11,854 nt of DNA, from assembly GCA_021841725.1 (NCBI GenBank), contig JAKCEC010000027.1, positions 1-11,854 on the forward strand, read 5' to 3'. Position 1 is the first letter of the stretch, and each line of letters begins with the position of its first letter. Source of the DNA: Actinomycetes bacterium (GTDB lineage Bacteria > Actinomycetota > Acidimicrobiia > Acidimicrobiales > RAAP-2). The translations under genes and the position numbers were made by a program. Under the pieces are notes generated by a model. The model was given only the letters and a program-made list of their open reading frames with translations. It did no database searches and was not told the origin of the DNA. This document shows, in pieces, positions 1 to 8,741 of the stretch.

Positions 1-1633
1 GGTGCACCACGACCACGTCGTGCCAGCCGTCCGCGACCAGAAGGTTGGATCCGTTGCCCAGGGCCACCACGCGCCGACCCGACGAGACCAGGGGTGAGGA
101 GAACGCCGCCACGTCCGCGTCGCTCGACCAGGACACCAACGCGGCGACGGAGCCCCCGACGCGATAGGTGGTGCGCGGCCCGACGGGTTCGTCGTAGCGC
201 ACGCGGTGGCTCGCGCCGAGGAAGGGCGCGTCGTGGGGTGCGCCGCGGCGCGCCGGGGCCGGTGCCTCGCCCGCGGGTGGACGGGTCACGTCGGTCAAGT
301 GCTCGAGGACCCGCGTCACGTCGCCCGCGCCGAGGATGAGGACCAGGTCGAGGGGCGCGCGACGTTGCTCGAGCGCGCGCGCCGCGTCCGACAGTGTGGC
401 GACGTAGTGCGCCGTCGTGCGCGCACGCTCGTTCACGAAATCGGCCAAGAACTGACCGGTGACGCCCTCGGCGTTGGGTTCACCCGCGTGATAGATATCG
501 GTCACGATCACCTCGTCGAGCGCGTCGAAGGCGGGGGCGAAGTCGGCCCCGATGAGGAGCGTGCGCGTCACCCGGTGAGGCTGGAAGACGGCCACCACGT
601 GCTGGTAACCCGCCGCGCGGGCCGCGTGCACCGAGGCCACGATCTCCCCCGGCAGGTGCGCGTAATCGTCCACGACGTCGACGCCGCGCCACTGGGCCAC
701 GTGCTCGAAGCGACGCGGGGCCCCGCGGAAACGGCGCAGCCCGTCACTCACGTGCGACGCCTCGACGCCCACGGCCACCGCCAGGGCCGCCGCCACGGAC
801 GCGTTGATGAGGTTGTGGCGTCCGGTCACCGCCAGTTCGATCTCGAGGTCGACGGGGCCGACCAGTCGGGCCCGGCCCCCCCGGCGCTCGAGCACCTCGT
901 CCTCGAGGCGCCACCACGACGACGCGTCGGTGCCCACGCTGATCACCTCTCGCGCCAACCCGGCCGCGACGCGGGCGGCACCGGGGTCGTCGCCCCACAC
1001 CACCACCGGGCCCGTGGTACGCGCCAGGACCCCGTGAAAGGCCGCCTCGAGGTTCTCGAGCGTGCCGTAGTGATCCAGGTGATCGGCCTCGACGTTGAGC
1101 AGACCCAGCGCGTACGGGGCCAACTCCGCGAAGGCCCCGTAGCTCTCGTCCACCTCGGCCAAGAGATCCCCCGTGCCGTAGTGGCCGCCGAAGCCCAGAC
1201 CCCGCACGCCAGCGCCCAGGAGACGGCCGTCGTCGCGTCCGGCGGCGGCCATGATGTGCGCCAGCATGGAGGTGGTCGTGGTCTTGCCGTGCGTGCCGGC
1301 GACGCCGATGAGTCGGGTCATCGTCGCGAGCTCCGCCAGGACCGTGCGCCGCGCCAGGAGCACGCGGCCGGTGGCCTGCGCCGCCAGGAGCTCCGCGTGG
1401 TCGCGGGCAATGGCCGGTGACCACAGCACCACGTCGGCGTACTCCACGTGGGCCGCGTCGTGGTGGTCGCTGACGCCGACGCCCATCTCTCGCAGCTGTC
1501 GCAGAACGCCGGGGTTCGCGACGTCGCACCCGCTCACCTCGCAGCCGTACTCGCGTAGCAGCACGGCGAGGGAACTCATCCCCGCGCCCCCGACGCCCAC
1601 GATGTGGACGCGTCGGCCCCGCGCGAAGTTCAC
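1..1633 (-). CDS. murC/murB: MurC-MurB fusion: UDP-MurNAc--L-alanine ligase joined to UDP-enolpyruvoyl-GlcNAc reductase (C-terminus cut by window edge)
   Basis: I translated this frame by hand; it stays open to the left edge, giving 544 visible residues. Residues 1-450 are a complete MurC: a nucleotide-binding start (HIVGVGGAGMSSLA, 10-23), the ATP loop GVAGTHGKTTTT (110-121), EVDESYGAF (160-168), NVEADHLDHYG (180-190), GRHNLINAS (271-279), DDYAHLP (322-328) and FQPHR (350-354). After a Pro/Ala-rich linker (about 451-475) comes the start of a MurB FAD domain: TTYRVGG (488-494) and LGNGSNLLVADG (525-536). MurB reduces UDP-GlcNAc-enolpyruvate to UDP-MurNAc, and MurC then adds L-Ala, so the fusion joins consecutive cytoplasmic steps. 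The GTG start overlaps the murG stop (GTGA) and has a good SD (GGAGGGG, 4 bases upstream). The second His of the usual DDYAHHP is Leu. The MurC and MurB assignments are strong; how the protein ends is not visible. Confidence 0.93.
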   Translation of the reverse strand, partial: MNFARGRRVHIVGVGGAGMSSLAVLLREYGCEVSGCDVANPGVLRQLREMGVGVSDHHDAAHVEYADVVLWSPAIARDHAELLAAQATGRVLLARRTVLAELATMTRLIGVAGTHGKTTTTSMLAHIMAAAGRDDGRLLGAGVRGLGFGGHYGTGDLLAEVDESYGAFAELAPYALGLLNVEADHLDHYGTLENLEAAFHGVLARTTGPVVVWGDDPGAARVAAGLAREVISVGTDASSWWRLEDEVLERRGGRARLVGPVDLEIELAVTGRHNLINASVAAALAVAVGVEASHVSDGLRRFRGAPRRFEHVAQWRGVDVVDDYAHLPGEIVASVHAARAAGYQHVVAVFQPHRVTRTLLIGADFAPAFDALDEVIVTDIYHAGEPNAEGVTGQFLADFVNERARTTAHYVATLSDAARALEQRRAPLDLVLILGAGDVTRVLEHLTDVTRPPAGEAPAPARRGAPHDAPFLGASHRVRYDEPVGPRTTYRVGGSVAALVSWSSDADVAAFSSPLVSSGRRVVALGNGSNLLVADGWHDVVVVH

Positions 1634-2748
1634 GACCCCTCCGCCAACGACGTGATGACCTGCGCGATGTGCGTCGCGGCGTCGCGGCGCCCGAGGGCGG
1701 CGCTCGCGCGCGACATCTCCTCGAGGACCCCGGGTCGCAACATCTCGTCCACCGTGGACGCCAGCGCCGCGCCGGTGCACGCGGCGTCACTGAGTCGTCG
1801 CGCCGCGCCGGCCACCGCGAGGGCGTCGGCGTTGTGCGTCTGGTGGTCCCCGGGAGCGCCCGGGAGCGGGACGAGCACGGCGGGCACCGCCAACGCGGTG
1901 AGTTCGGCGACGGTGGTCGCCCCGGCGCGACAGATGGCGACGTCCGCCACCGCCCACCACGTGGGCATGTGGGCGAAGTCGATGACGCGATAGTCGAGTC
2001 CCTCGAGTGCCGGGCGCGCGGCGCGCACCATCTCGTAATCGCGTCGCCCCGTCACGTGCACCAGCGTCACGTCCGAGCGCTCACGCCAGAGCGCCGCCAA
2101 GTCGAGGACGGCCCGGTTGACCCGCGCGGCCCCGAGCGATCCGCTCATCACCACCACCACGCGACGCGCGGGGTCGATCGCGGGGTCGATCGCGGCCTTC
2201 GCGCGCTCGCGCGCGCTGGCGCGCCGATCCACCGCCAGGACCTCGGCGCGCACCGGGGCGCCGGTTACCACGACCCCCGCGCCGTCGGCGCCCAGGGCGA
2301 GGCAACGGACGCTGGCGAATCGGGCCAGGGCGCGGTGGGTGGCGCTGGGCGTGGCGTCGAGGTCCACCAGGACGAGGGGCCGGCGCCACAGCACCGCCGC
2401 ACTCGCCACGGCCGCCGCGGCGTACCCGCCCACCGAGACCACCACCCGGGGTCGCCAGCGGCCCACCTCCACGAGGGCGCGCGCGAGGGCCCCCGCCAGG
2501 GCCACGAGAGCGCCGGCGTTGTCGCGCCACGCGCGCGCCGACAGAGAACGACGGATGCCCCGACCGGGGAGCAGCGTGAGCGCGATGGGTCCGCCCCCGA
2601 GCAACGCCTCCTCTTGACCGCGGCGCGAGCCCACGTAACGGATGTCGCGCGGCGCGACCCCCGCCGACACCAGGGCGTCGGCGATGGCCTGCATGGGAAA
2701 GATGTGACCCCCGGTCCCACCCCCGGTGAGAACCACGGGGCCGGTCAC
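1630..2748 (-). CDS. murG: MurG, lipid II synthase (UDP-GlcNAc:lipid I GlcNAc transferase)
   Basis: This 372-residue GT-B glycosyltransferase, normal in length for MurG, transfers GlcNAc to lipid I on the cytoplasmic face of the membrane. The glycine-rich motif GGGTGGH is at residues 9-15, and the segment RVVVSVGGYA (101-110) is typical. The C-terminal UDP-GlcNAc site is clear: GATTVAEL (276-283), VPLPGAPGDHQTHNA (293-307). The usual HEQNAVPG segment is replaced by VDLDATPS (128-135), which is unusual. I chose the GTG at 2748 because it overlaps the ftsW stop in GTGA and puts the glycine motif near the N-terminus. The frame is open 75 codons further upstream, but that stretch lies inside ftsW and has no MurG character. 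I see no clear SD, so translation probably relies on coupling to ftsW. A 12-bp tandem duplication encodes AIDPAIDPA around residue 190. Confidence 0.95.
   Translation of the reverse strand: MTGPVVLTGGGTGGHIFPMQAIADALVSAGVAPRDIRYVGSRRGQEEALLGGGPIALTLLPGRGIRRSLSARAWRDNAGALVALAGALARALVEVGRWRPRVVVSVGGYAAAAVASAAVLWRRPLVLVDLDATPSATHRALARFASVRCLALGADGAGVVVTGAPVRAEVLAVDRRASARERAKAAIDPAIDPARRVVVVMSGSLGAARVNRAVLDLAALWRERSDVTLVHVTGRRDYEMVRAARPALEGLDYRVIDFAHMPTWWAVADVAICRAGATTVAELTALAVPAVLVPLPGAPGDHQTHNADALAVAGAARRLSDAACTGAALASTVDEMLRPGVLEEMSRASAALGRRDAATHIAQVITSLAEGS
2171..2194 (-). repeat. 12-bp perfect tandem duplication inside murG
   Basis: Two identical, adjacent copies of GGGTCGATCGCG (plus-strand reading) lie in the linker region of murG. 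They keep the frame and encode the repeated peptide AIDP-AIDP. Replication slippage is the likely origin. The site falls between the N-terminal domain and the start of the C-terminal Rossmann domain, where a length change would be tolerated. Confidence 0.85.
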
Positions 2749-3980
2749 GATCGCGGCGAGCGCAGGGGGCGGCGAGGCGCCGGGTGCGGGCGGAACGAAC
2801 GCGACGGCGAGGCCAACGCGAGGAAACCGGGCTGCGTCGCGGCGATGTCGAGATGCGTCGAACGACTGCGGTCGTGCGCCACGTTGTAGAGGAGCCCCAC
2901 CGCGGCCAGTTCGGTGATGAGCGCGGTACCGCCGTAGGAGAAGAAGGGTAGGGGAATGCCGGTCACCGCCCAAAAGCCTACGACCGACGCGATGTTGATC
3001 ACGGCTTCGAGGATGATCCAGGCCGTGATCCCCACCACCAGGAGGCGATACGCCTCATTGGTGCACTGGCGCGCGATGCGCGTGGCCACCATCAAGAAAC
3101 CGACGAAGAGCGCGATGACGCTGAGCGTCCCGACCAGGCCGAGCTCTTCACCGATGATGGTGAAGATGAAGTCGGTGTGGGGATTGGGCAGGAGGCCCCA
3201 CTTCTCGCGGCTGTGGTCCAGCCCCAGTCCCGTCAGGCCCCCCGCCCCGAGGCCGATGCGCGACTGCAGCAACTGGTAGCCGCTGGTGGACAGGTTCGCG
3301 TTGGGGTGCAGGAACGAGATGAGGCGACGCACGGAGTAGGGCTCGAGCATCGCGTACACCGCCATGACCGGCACGCCCAGGAGCACGGTGGCCCCGAGGA
3401 CCTGTCGCGGCAGACCCGCGACGAAGAGCACCGTCAGAGCGATGGCGACGATGACGGTGTCGGTACCCACGTCGTGCTCGAGCAGGATGAGACCGACCCC
3501 CAACAACAGGGGTGACAGCCACAGCGCCAGGTGTTGCCAGTTGCCGATGCGCTGGTGGTGGTGTTGGACCACCCAGACGACGTAGAGGACCACGAAGAGC
3601 TTGAAGAACTCCGAGGGCTGGATCTGTATGAAGGGGGTCGGCAGCCAGCGCTTGCCCCCGTTCACGGTGATCCCCACCGCCTCCACCGCCATCAACAAGG
3701 TGAGCCCGACGGCCACCAGGGCCGGGGCGAGTCCCGTCACCCAGGCCAAACGCACCCTCGCGGCGAGCCAGAAGACGACCGCGCCGATGGCCAGGTACAT
3801 CACGTCGCGGATGGCCAGGGCGAACGAGGTGCCCCCGTTGAGAGCCGACTGGGCGTCGCTGGCCGAACCCACCATCACCGTGCCGTAGCCCACCATCAAC
3901 GCCGTGATGAGCAGCAGCGACGTCGCGGCGCGGTCGCCGCGAGGGAAGGGCTGCAGGACGCGCTCGAGTACGCGGGCCAC
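2745..3980 (-). CDS. ftsW: FtsW, septal peptidoglycan glycosyltransferase (SEDS family)
   Basis: This 411-residue polytopic membrane protein polymerises lipid II into glycan strands at the division septum with FtsI. Hydrophobic segments recur from about residue 21 to 367. SEDS signatures are NGGKRWL...QPSEFFKL (107-129), HDVGTDT (169-175), HTDFIFTIIGEELG (268-281) with the invariant catalytic Asp at 270, and GIPLPFFSYGGTAL (341-354). The position between mraY and murG favours FtsW over RodA. The GTG start lies 3 bp after the mraY stop. The last 42 residues (about 370-411) form a Pro/Arg/Ser-rich basic tail, probably cytoplasmic, and the stop overlaps the murG start. No murD gene precedes it, unlike the common order mraY-murD-ftsW. 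Confidence 0.95.
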   Translation of the reverse strand: MARVLERVLQPFPRGDRAATSLLLITALMVGYGTVMVGSASDAQSALNGGTSFALAIRDVMYLAIGAVVFWLAARVRLAWVTGLAPALVAVGLTLLMAVEAVGITVNGGKRWLPTPFIQIQPSEFFKLFVVLYVVWVVQHHHQRIGNWQHLALWLSPLLLGVGLILLEHDVGTDTVIVAIALTVLFVAGLPRQVLGATVLLGVPVMAVYAMLEPYSVRRLISFLHPNANLSTSGYQLLQSRIGLGAGGLTGLGLDHSREKWGLLPNPHTDFIFTIIGEELGLVGTLSVIALFVGFLMVATRIARQCTNEAYRLLVVGITAWIILEAVINIASVVGFWAVTGIPLPFFSYGGTALITELAAVGLLYNVAHDRSRSTHLDIAATQPGFLALASPSRSFRPHPAPRRPLRSPRS

Positions 3981-3983
3981 GGT

Positions 3984-5017
<1,034 letters not shown>

Positions 5018-5018
<1 letters not shown>

Positions 5019-6418
5019 TACTGCTCCCTCACCAGCTCGCGCACGACCGCGCGGTCGTCGAAGGCGACCACGCGCTCGGCGAACGTCTGGGTGGTCTCGT
5101 GGCCCTTGCCGGCCACCACCACCACGTCACCCGCACGAGCGTCCGCCAACGCTCGTGCGATGGCCGTGCGCCGGTCAACTTCGCGAACGACGTTCGCGGC
5201 GCCGGCGGCGCCGGCGACGATGGCATCAATAATGGCATCTGGCGCCTCGTGACGTGGATTATCCGAGGTCACAATGGTCACGTCGGAGAGTTCGCTCGCC
5301 ACGCGGCCCATCACCGGTCGTTTCGCGGTGTCGCGATCGCCCCCGCAGCCGAACACCGTGAGCACGCGACTGGCACCCAGGTCCCGCACCGAGCGCAACA
5401 GCCGCGCCAGCCCCTCGGGAGTGTGGGCGTAGTCGACGACCACCGAGAAGGCACCGTGGTGGACGACCTCGAATCGCCCCGGCACCGGTGCCACGTCGGC
5501 CATGGCCGCAGCGACCGCGGCGTCGTCGGCGCCGAGTTCGCCCACCAGGGTCATGGCCACCAGTGCGTTGTCGATGTTGTAGTCACCGATGAGCGAGGTA
5601 TTGACCAGGTGGCCGCGCCAGAAGAAGATGGTGCCGCCCATCGTGGCGACGACGTCGCGCGCGTGCGCGCGAGAGACGGGCGTCACCGACAACGGCGTCG
5701 TGGCGGCCAGGCGCGCGCCGTAGGGATCGTCGACCCAGATCACCGCCCGCGACGAGTAGTCGGGGGTGAACAATCGAGCCTTGGCGTCGAAGTACGCCTC
5801 CAGGGTCCGGTGGTAGTCCAGGTGGTCGTGACTCAGGTTGGTGAACGCGACGACCGCGAAGCGTGTTCCCTCCACGCGGTGCTGGTCGAGCGCGTGACTC
5901 GACACCTCGATGGCCACCACCGACGTCGCCCGCCGGTCGTCGAATTCCTGTCGCACCTGCGCCAGGGTCCGGTAGAGCTCGGGGGCGGCGGGCGTCGTGC
6001 GCTCGTTGGTGAGAGTTCCAATAGTGGCGCCGTTCCAGCCGATCGCGCGCGCGAGTTCACCCACCAGGGTCGTGACGGTGGTCTTGCCATTGGTGCCGGT
6101 GACCCCCACCAGTTCGAGCCCCGTCTCGGGGTGGTGACTCAACGTCGCGGCGGCGTGGGTCAGCGCGCGATAGATGCGCGATTCGGGAATGACCATCACC
6201 GGAACGGGCGCCTTGACCTCGTGGGGCGCCACCACCGCCACCGCCCCGAGGTCGGCGGCGTGCGCCGCGAACCGGGCCCCGTCAGTCGTCGAACCGGCGA
6301 GGGCGAAGAAGAGGGTGGGGAACTCGCAGCGCCGCGAATCGATTTCGACGTGTTCCACCTCGACGCTGGCGGTGTAGACGTCGAGTGATTCGTCGTCGAA
6401 GACGTCGCCCAGTTGCAT
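5018..6418 (-). CDS. murE: MurE, UDP-MurNAc-L-Ala-D-Glu:meso-diaminopimelate ligase
   Basis: This 466-residue cytoplasmic Mur ligase adds the third residue of the stem peptide. Visible motifs are the ATP loop GVTGTNGKTT (105-114), EVSSHALDQ (171-179), TNLSHDHLDYH (193-203), DAKARLF (211-217) with the Lys expected to be carbamoylated, DYAHTPEGL (329-337), GCGGDRD (357-363), SDNPRHEAP (385-393) and GKGHETTQ (437-444). The Arg in DNPR is the known mark of enzymes that use meso-diaminopimelate rather than lysine, so the wall is predicted to be of the DAP type. I chose the ATG of TGATG, which overlaps the ftsI stop by one base. A GTG one codon earlier (6421) would give one more residue and cannot be excluded; no strong SD decides between them. 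Confidence 0.96.
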
Positions 6419-8262
6419 CACGTCACGTCCGAGGAGATACTGGCACCGGCGCCGGTCATGGGCTTGACGATCGTACCGGTGGACGGGATGCCGTAATGGC
6501 GAAGGGCGTAGCTCATCACCTGTTGGAAGACGGGGGCCGCGGCCGAGCCACCGAAGATGGTGGTTTCGGGGCGTTCAATGACCACGATCATCGACAACAC
6601 CGGATTATTGGCCGGGGCGTAGCCCACGAAACTGGCGTTGTACTGACCGACCAGGAGCTTGTCCTTACCCGGGTAGGGGATACTCGCGGTACCCGTCTTG
6701 CCCGCGACGCGATAGCCCGGGATGATGGCGTTCGTGCCGGTGCCGGCGAGGACCACCTCTTCGAGCATGCTGTTCATGGTGGCGGCCACCGCGGGGCTGA
6801 GTGCCTCGCGCGTGACGTTGGGTGCCACCGCCTTGGTGACGCCGTTCGGTTCGACGTAGCCGCGCACCAGTCGTGGTTCCACGAAGACGCCACCGTTGGC
6901 GATCGTGTTGAAGGCGTCGAGGACCTGAATGGGGGGAATGGCGTCGACCTGCCCGATCGGCAGGGCCGCCTGGTCACTGGCGTACCACTTGGAGGCGTCG
7001 ACCAGCAGTCCCGCCGTCTCTCCGGGGAAGTTGACGGAGGTCAGTTGGCCGAAGCCGAGGCGTTGCACCTGGGCCAGAAGTCCGTTCTCCCCCACGCGAG
7101 CGCCAATCTCGTAGGTACCAATATTGGACGACTGGGCCAGGACCTGCGTGGCGCTCAGCCGTTCGGTACCGTGGTTCTCCGCGTCGTGGAACGTACGGCC
7201 GCCGACGATGATGGAGTTGGGAATCGTGAAGACCGTCGACGGCGTGATCAAGCCCGCGCTCAACGCCGCCGAGAACGTGACGACCTTGAAGACCGAGCCG
7301 GGTTCGTACGCCTGCGTGAACCCCAGATTGTTGATGGTCTGTTGAATCCCGGGCACACCGATCGAGGTGCCCCACGCGGGAATCGGGCCGAGGACCCCCG
7401 CGGGTGTGGCGGTGTTCACCAACGACGCATCCGCCAGGATCTCACCCGTCTTGACGTCCATGACGAGCGCGACCCCGGTGAGTCCACCGTCGGCGCGCAG
7501 TTGGGTGGCCAGGGCGCGCTCGGTCACGAATTGCAGCGGGGCGTCGATGGTGAGTTCCAGACCGACGCCGGGCTGGGCGGGCTTGATCACGCGACTGTAG
7601 GTACTCGGCAGGGCGACGCCCGAGGTGGAGACGAATTCTCGCGTCACCCCGGTGAGACCGGCCAGGCTGGATTGGTACTGGTACTCCAGACCGGTCGATC
7701 CGGCGCCGCTCGCGTTCGTGCGCCCGAGCAGGGACTCGGCGAGGGTGCCGTTGGGGTAGGACCGACTCGACGCGTCTTGCACGACGATGCCGGGGAAATT
7801 GCCGTTGGCGATCAATCGACCGTCGGTCAGGTCGAGTTGACCGTTCAAGATTACGTAGCCGCTACCCGGACCGCGCTTGGACAACAGTTTGGTGAGTGGA
7901 CCCACCGGGACCTTCACCAGTCCACTCAGGGCCTGCGCCTCCAGGGCCGGCGCAGCAATCTGCATATCGTCGGCGATTACCAGCGACGTCGGCTCCGATA
8001 TCGCCAGGACCTGCCCGTTACGGTCGTAGATGCCCGCGCGCAGCGCGTTGGTCGTCAGGTCGTGACGGACCTGATCCACCGACAATTGGGCGTAGTAGGG
8101 GTGATTCACCACCTGGAGGGCGACGAGGCGCAGACTCAGCGCGGCGAAGAGGACGATGAAGATACCCCGGACCAGTTGGAGTCGCCGAGGGGAGAAGGAA
8201 GACCTCGCGGTGCGCTGGTGAAGTTGACCGCGATAGTGCGTCGGGGACGAGTGCGCGCTCAC
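6418..8262 (-). CDS. ftsI: FtsI (PBP3-type), septal peptidoglycan transpeptidase
   Basis: This 614-residue class B penicillin-binding protein cross-links septal peptidoglycan outside the membrane as partner of FtsW. It has a short basic cytoplasmic N-terminus, one membrane anchor (about 31-51) and a pedestal domain with RAGIYDRNG (75-83) and YPNGTLAESLLG (169-180). The transpeptidase domain has the active-site SVFK (Ser323, in YEPGSVFKV), SSN (378-380) and KTGT (522-525). I see no PASTA domain. The segment that usually reads GQG before the TPxQ element here reads IGQVDAIPPIQV (436-447). The GTG start overlaps the ftsL stop (GTGA) and follows the SD AAGGA. The position between ftsL and murE is the classic one. 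Confidence 0.96.
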   Translation of the reverse strand: MSAHSSPTHYRGQLHQRTARSSFSPRRLQLVRGIFIVLFAALSLRLVALQVVNHPYYAQLSVDQVRHDLTTNALRAGIYDRNGQVLAISEPTSLVIADDMQIAAPALEAQALSGLVKVPVGPLTKLLSKRGPGSGYVILNGQLDLTDGRLIANGNFPGIVVQDASSRSYPNGTLAESLLGRTNASGAGSTGLEYQYQSSLAGLTGVTREFVSTSGVALPSTYSRVIKPAQPGVGLELTIDAPLQFVTERALATQLRADGGLTGVALVMDVKTGEILADASLVNTATPAGVLGPIPAWGTSIGVPGIQQTINNLGFTQAYEPGSVFKVVTFSAALSAGLITPSTVFTIPNSIIVGGRTFHDAENHGTERLSATQVLAQSSNIGTYEIGARVGENGLLAQVQRLGFGQLTSVNFPGETAGLLVDASKWYASDQAALPIGQVDAIPPIQVLDAFNTIANGGVFVEPRLVRGYVEPNGVTKAVAPNVTREALSPAVAATMNSMLEEVVLAGTGTNAIIPGYRVAGKTGTASIPYPGKDKLLVGQYNASFVGYAPANNPVLSMIVVIERPETTIFGGSAAAPVFQQVMSYALRHYGIPSTGTIVKPMTGAGASISSDVT

Positions 8263-8741
8263 CGCTGCGTCCTTGATGTGACCGGCGCGTAACCGACAAA
8301 CTTCGGCAGGGGCAGGATCGCATCAAGCGACGTGGTGGGGACCTGGGTCACCGAAGTGGGGTTCACGAGGTGCAGTGTGGTGGCCTGAGAGACCACCACA
8401 CTCGGGGTGGAGAGGTTGGTGAAAGTACCGACCTGGGTCGCGTAGGTCGACTGCGCCTGCAGGACCTCGCTCTGGAGTCGGTGGAGTTCGACTTGTCGAT
8501 TGGTCTCGAGCATGGAACCACAGAGCGACAGCAGCACCGCCGCCACGACGAGGGCCACGGATTTCTGTACGACGGAGATTGACGCCAGACGACCCTGGGG
8601 GGAGGCGTGGCGCGGCCGCGTCTCACGACGGGTCGTCGGCGTGGGGGTGGTGCGCGTCGCGGGGCGCACTCGCGGAGGCGTGGGACGCGACGGTGCGCGC
8701 GGGAAGGTGACGTCGCGACGTGGCAGCGAGATGACGCTCAC
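8259..8741 (-). CDS. ftsL: FtsL-like bitopic division protein
   Basis: This 160-residue protein has the FtsL layout. A long Pro/Arg/Thr-rich cytoplasmic N-terminus (1-55) is followed by one membrane segment (about 61-79, SVALVVAAVLLSLCGSMLE). A short heptad-like helix (about 80-105) comes next, then an extracytoplasmic region with the FtsL-like pattern LSTPSVVVSQATTLHLV (110-126). FtsL sequences are poorly conserved, so the name rests mainly on topology and on the position between rsmH and ftsI. In the known FtsQLB complex it activates FtsWI. I chose the GTG at 8741 because it overlaps the rsmH stop (GTGA) and has an excellent SD (GGAAGG, seven bases upstream). The 43 codons open further upstream lie within rsmH and are not believed. 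Confidence 0.85.
   Translation of the reverse strand: MSVISLPRRDVTFPRAPSRPTPPRVRPATRTTPTPTTRRETRPRHASPQGRLASISVVQKSVALVVAAVLLSLCGSMLETNRQVELHRLQSEVLQAQSTYATQVGTFTNLSTPSVVVSQATTLHLVNPTSVTQVPTTSLDAILPLPKFVGYAPVTSRTQR

Noticed and set aside
206..1420. 404-codon open frame on the plus strand
   Set aside because: It lies antisense to murC-murB, gives a composition-biased Arg/His/Gly protein with no motifs, and reflects the high GC content.
744..1790. 348-codon minus-strand open frame overlapping murC
   Set aside because: It is another frame of murC, extremely Arg/Gly/Pro-rich, without motifs; the murC-murB frame runs off the window and is the real gene.
1669..2889. 406-codon plus-strand open frame
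   Set aside because: Antisense shadow of murG and ftsW, with no recognisable domain or start signal.
2749..2973. N-terminal extension of murG by 75 codons
   Set aside because: It lies within ftsW, adds residues with no MurG similarity, and the GTG at 2748 fits the cluster's GTGA junctions.
5099..6388. 429-codon plus-strand open frame
   Set aside because: Antisense shadow of murE; the minus-strand frame has complete Mur ligase motifs.
6385..8292. 635-codon plus-strand open frame
   Set aside because: Antisense shadow of ftsI. The length is striking, but the real minus frame has SVFK, SSN and KTGT, and antisense frames this long are common at this GC content.
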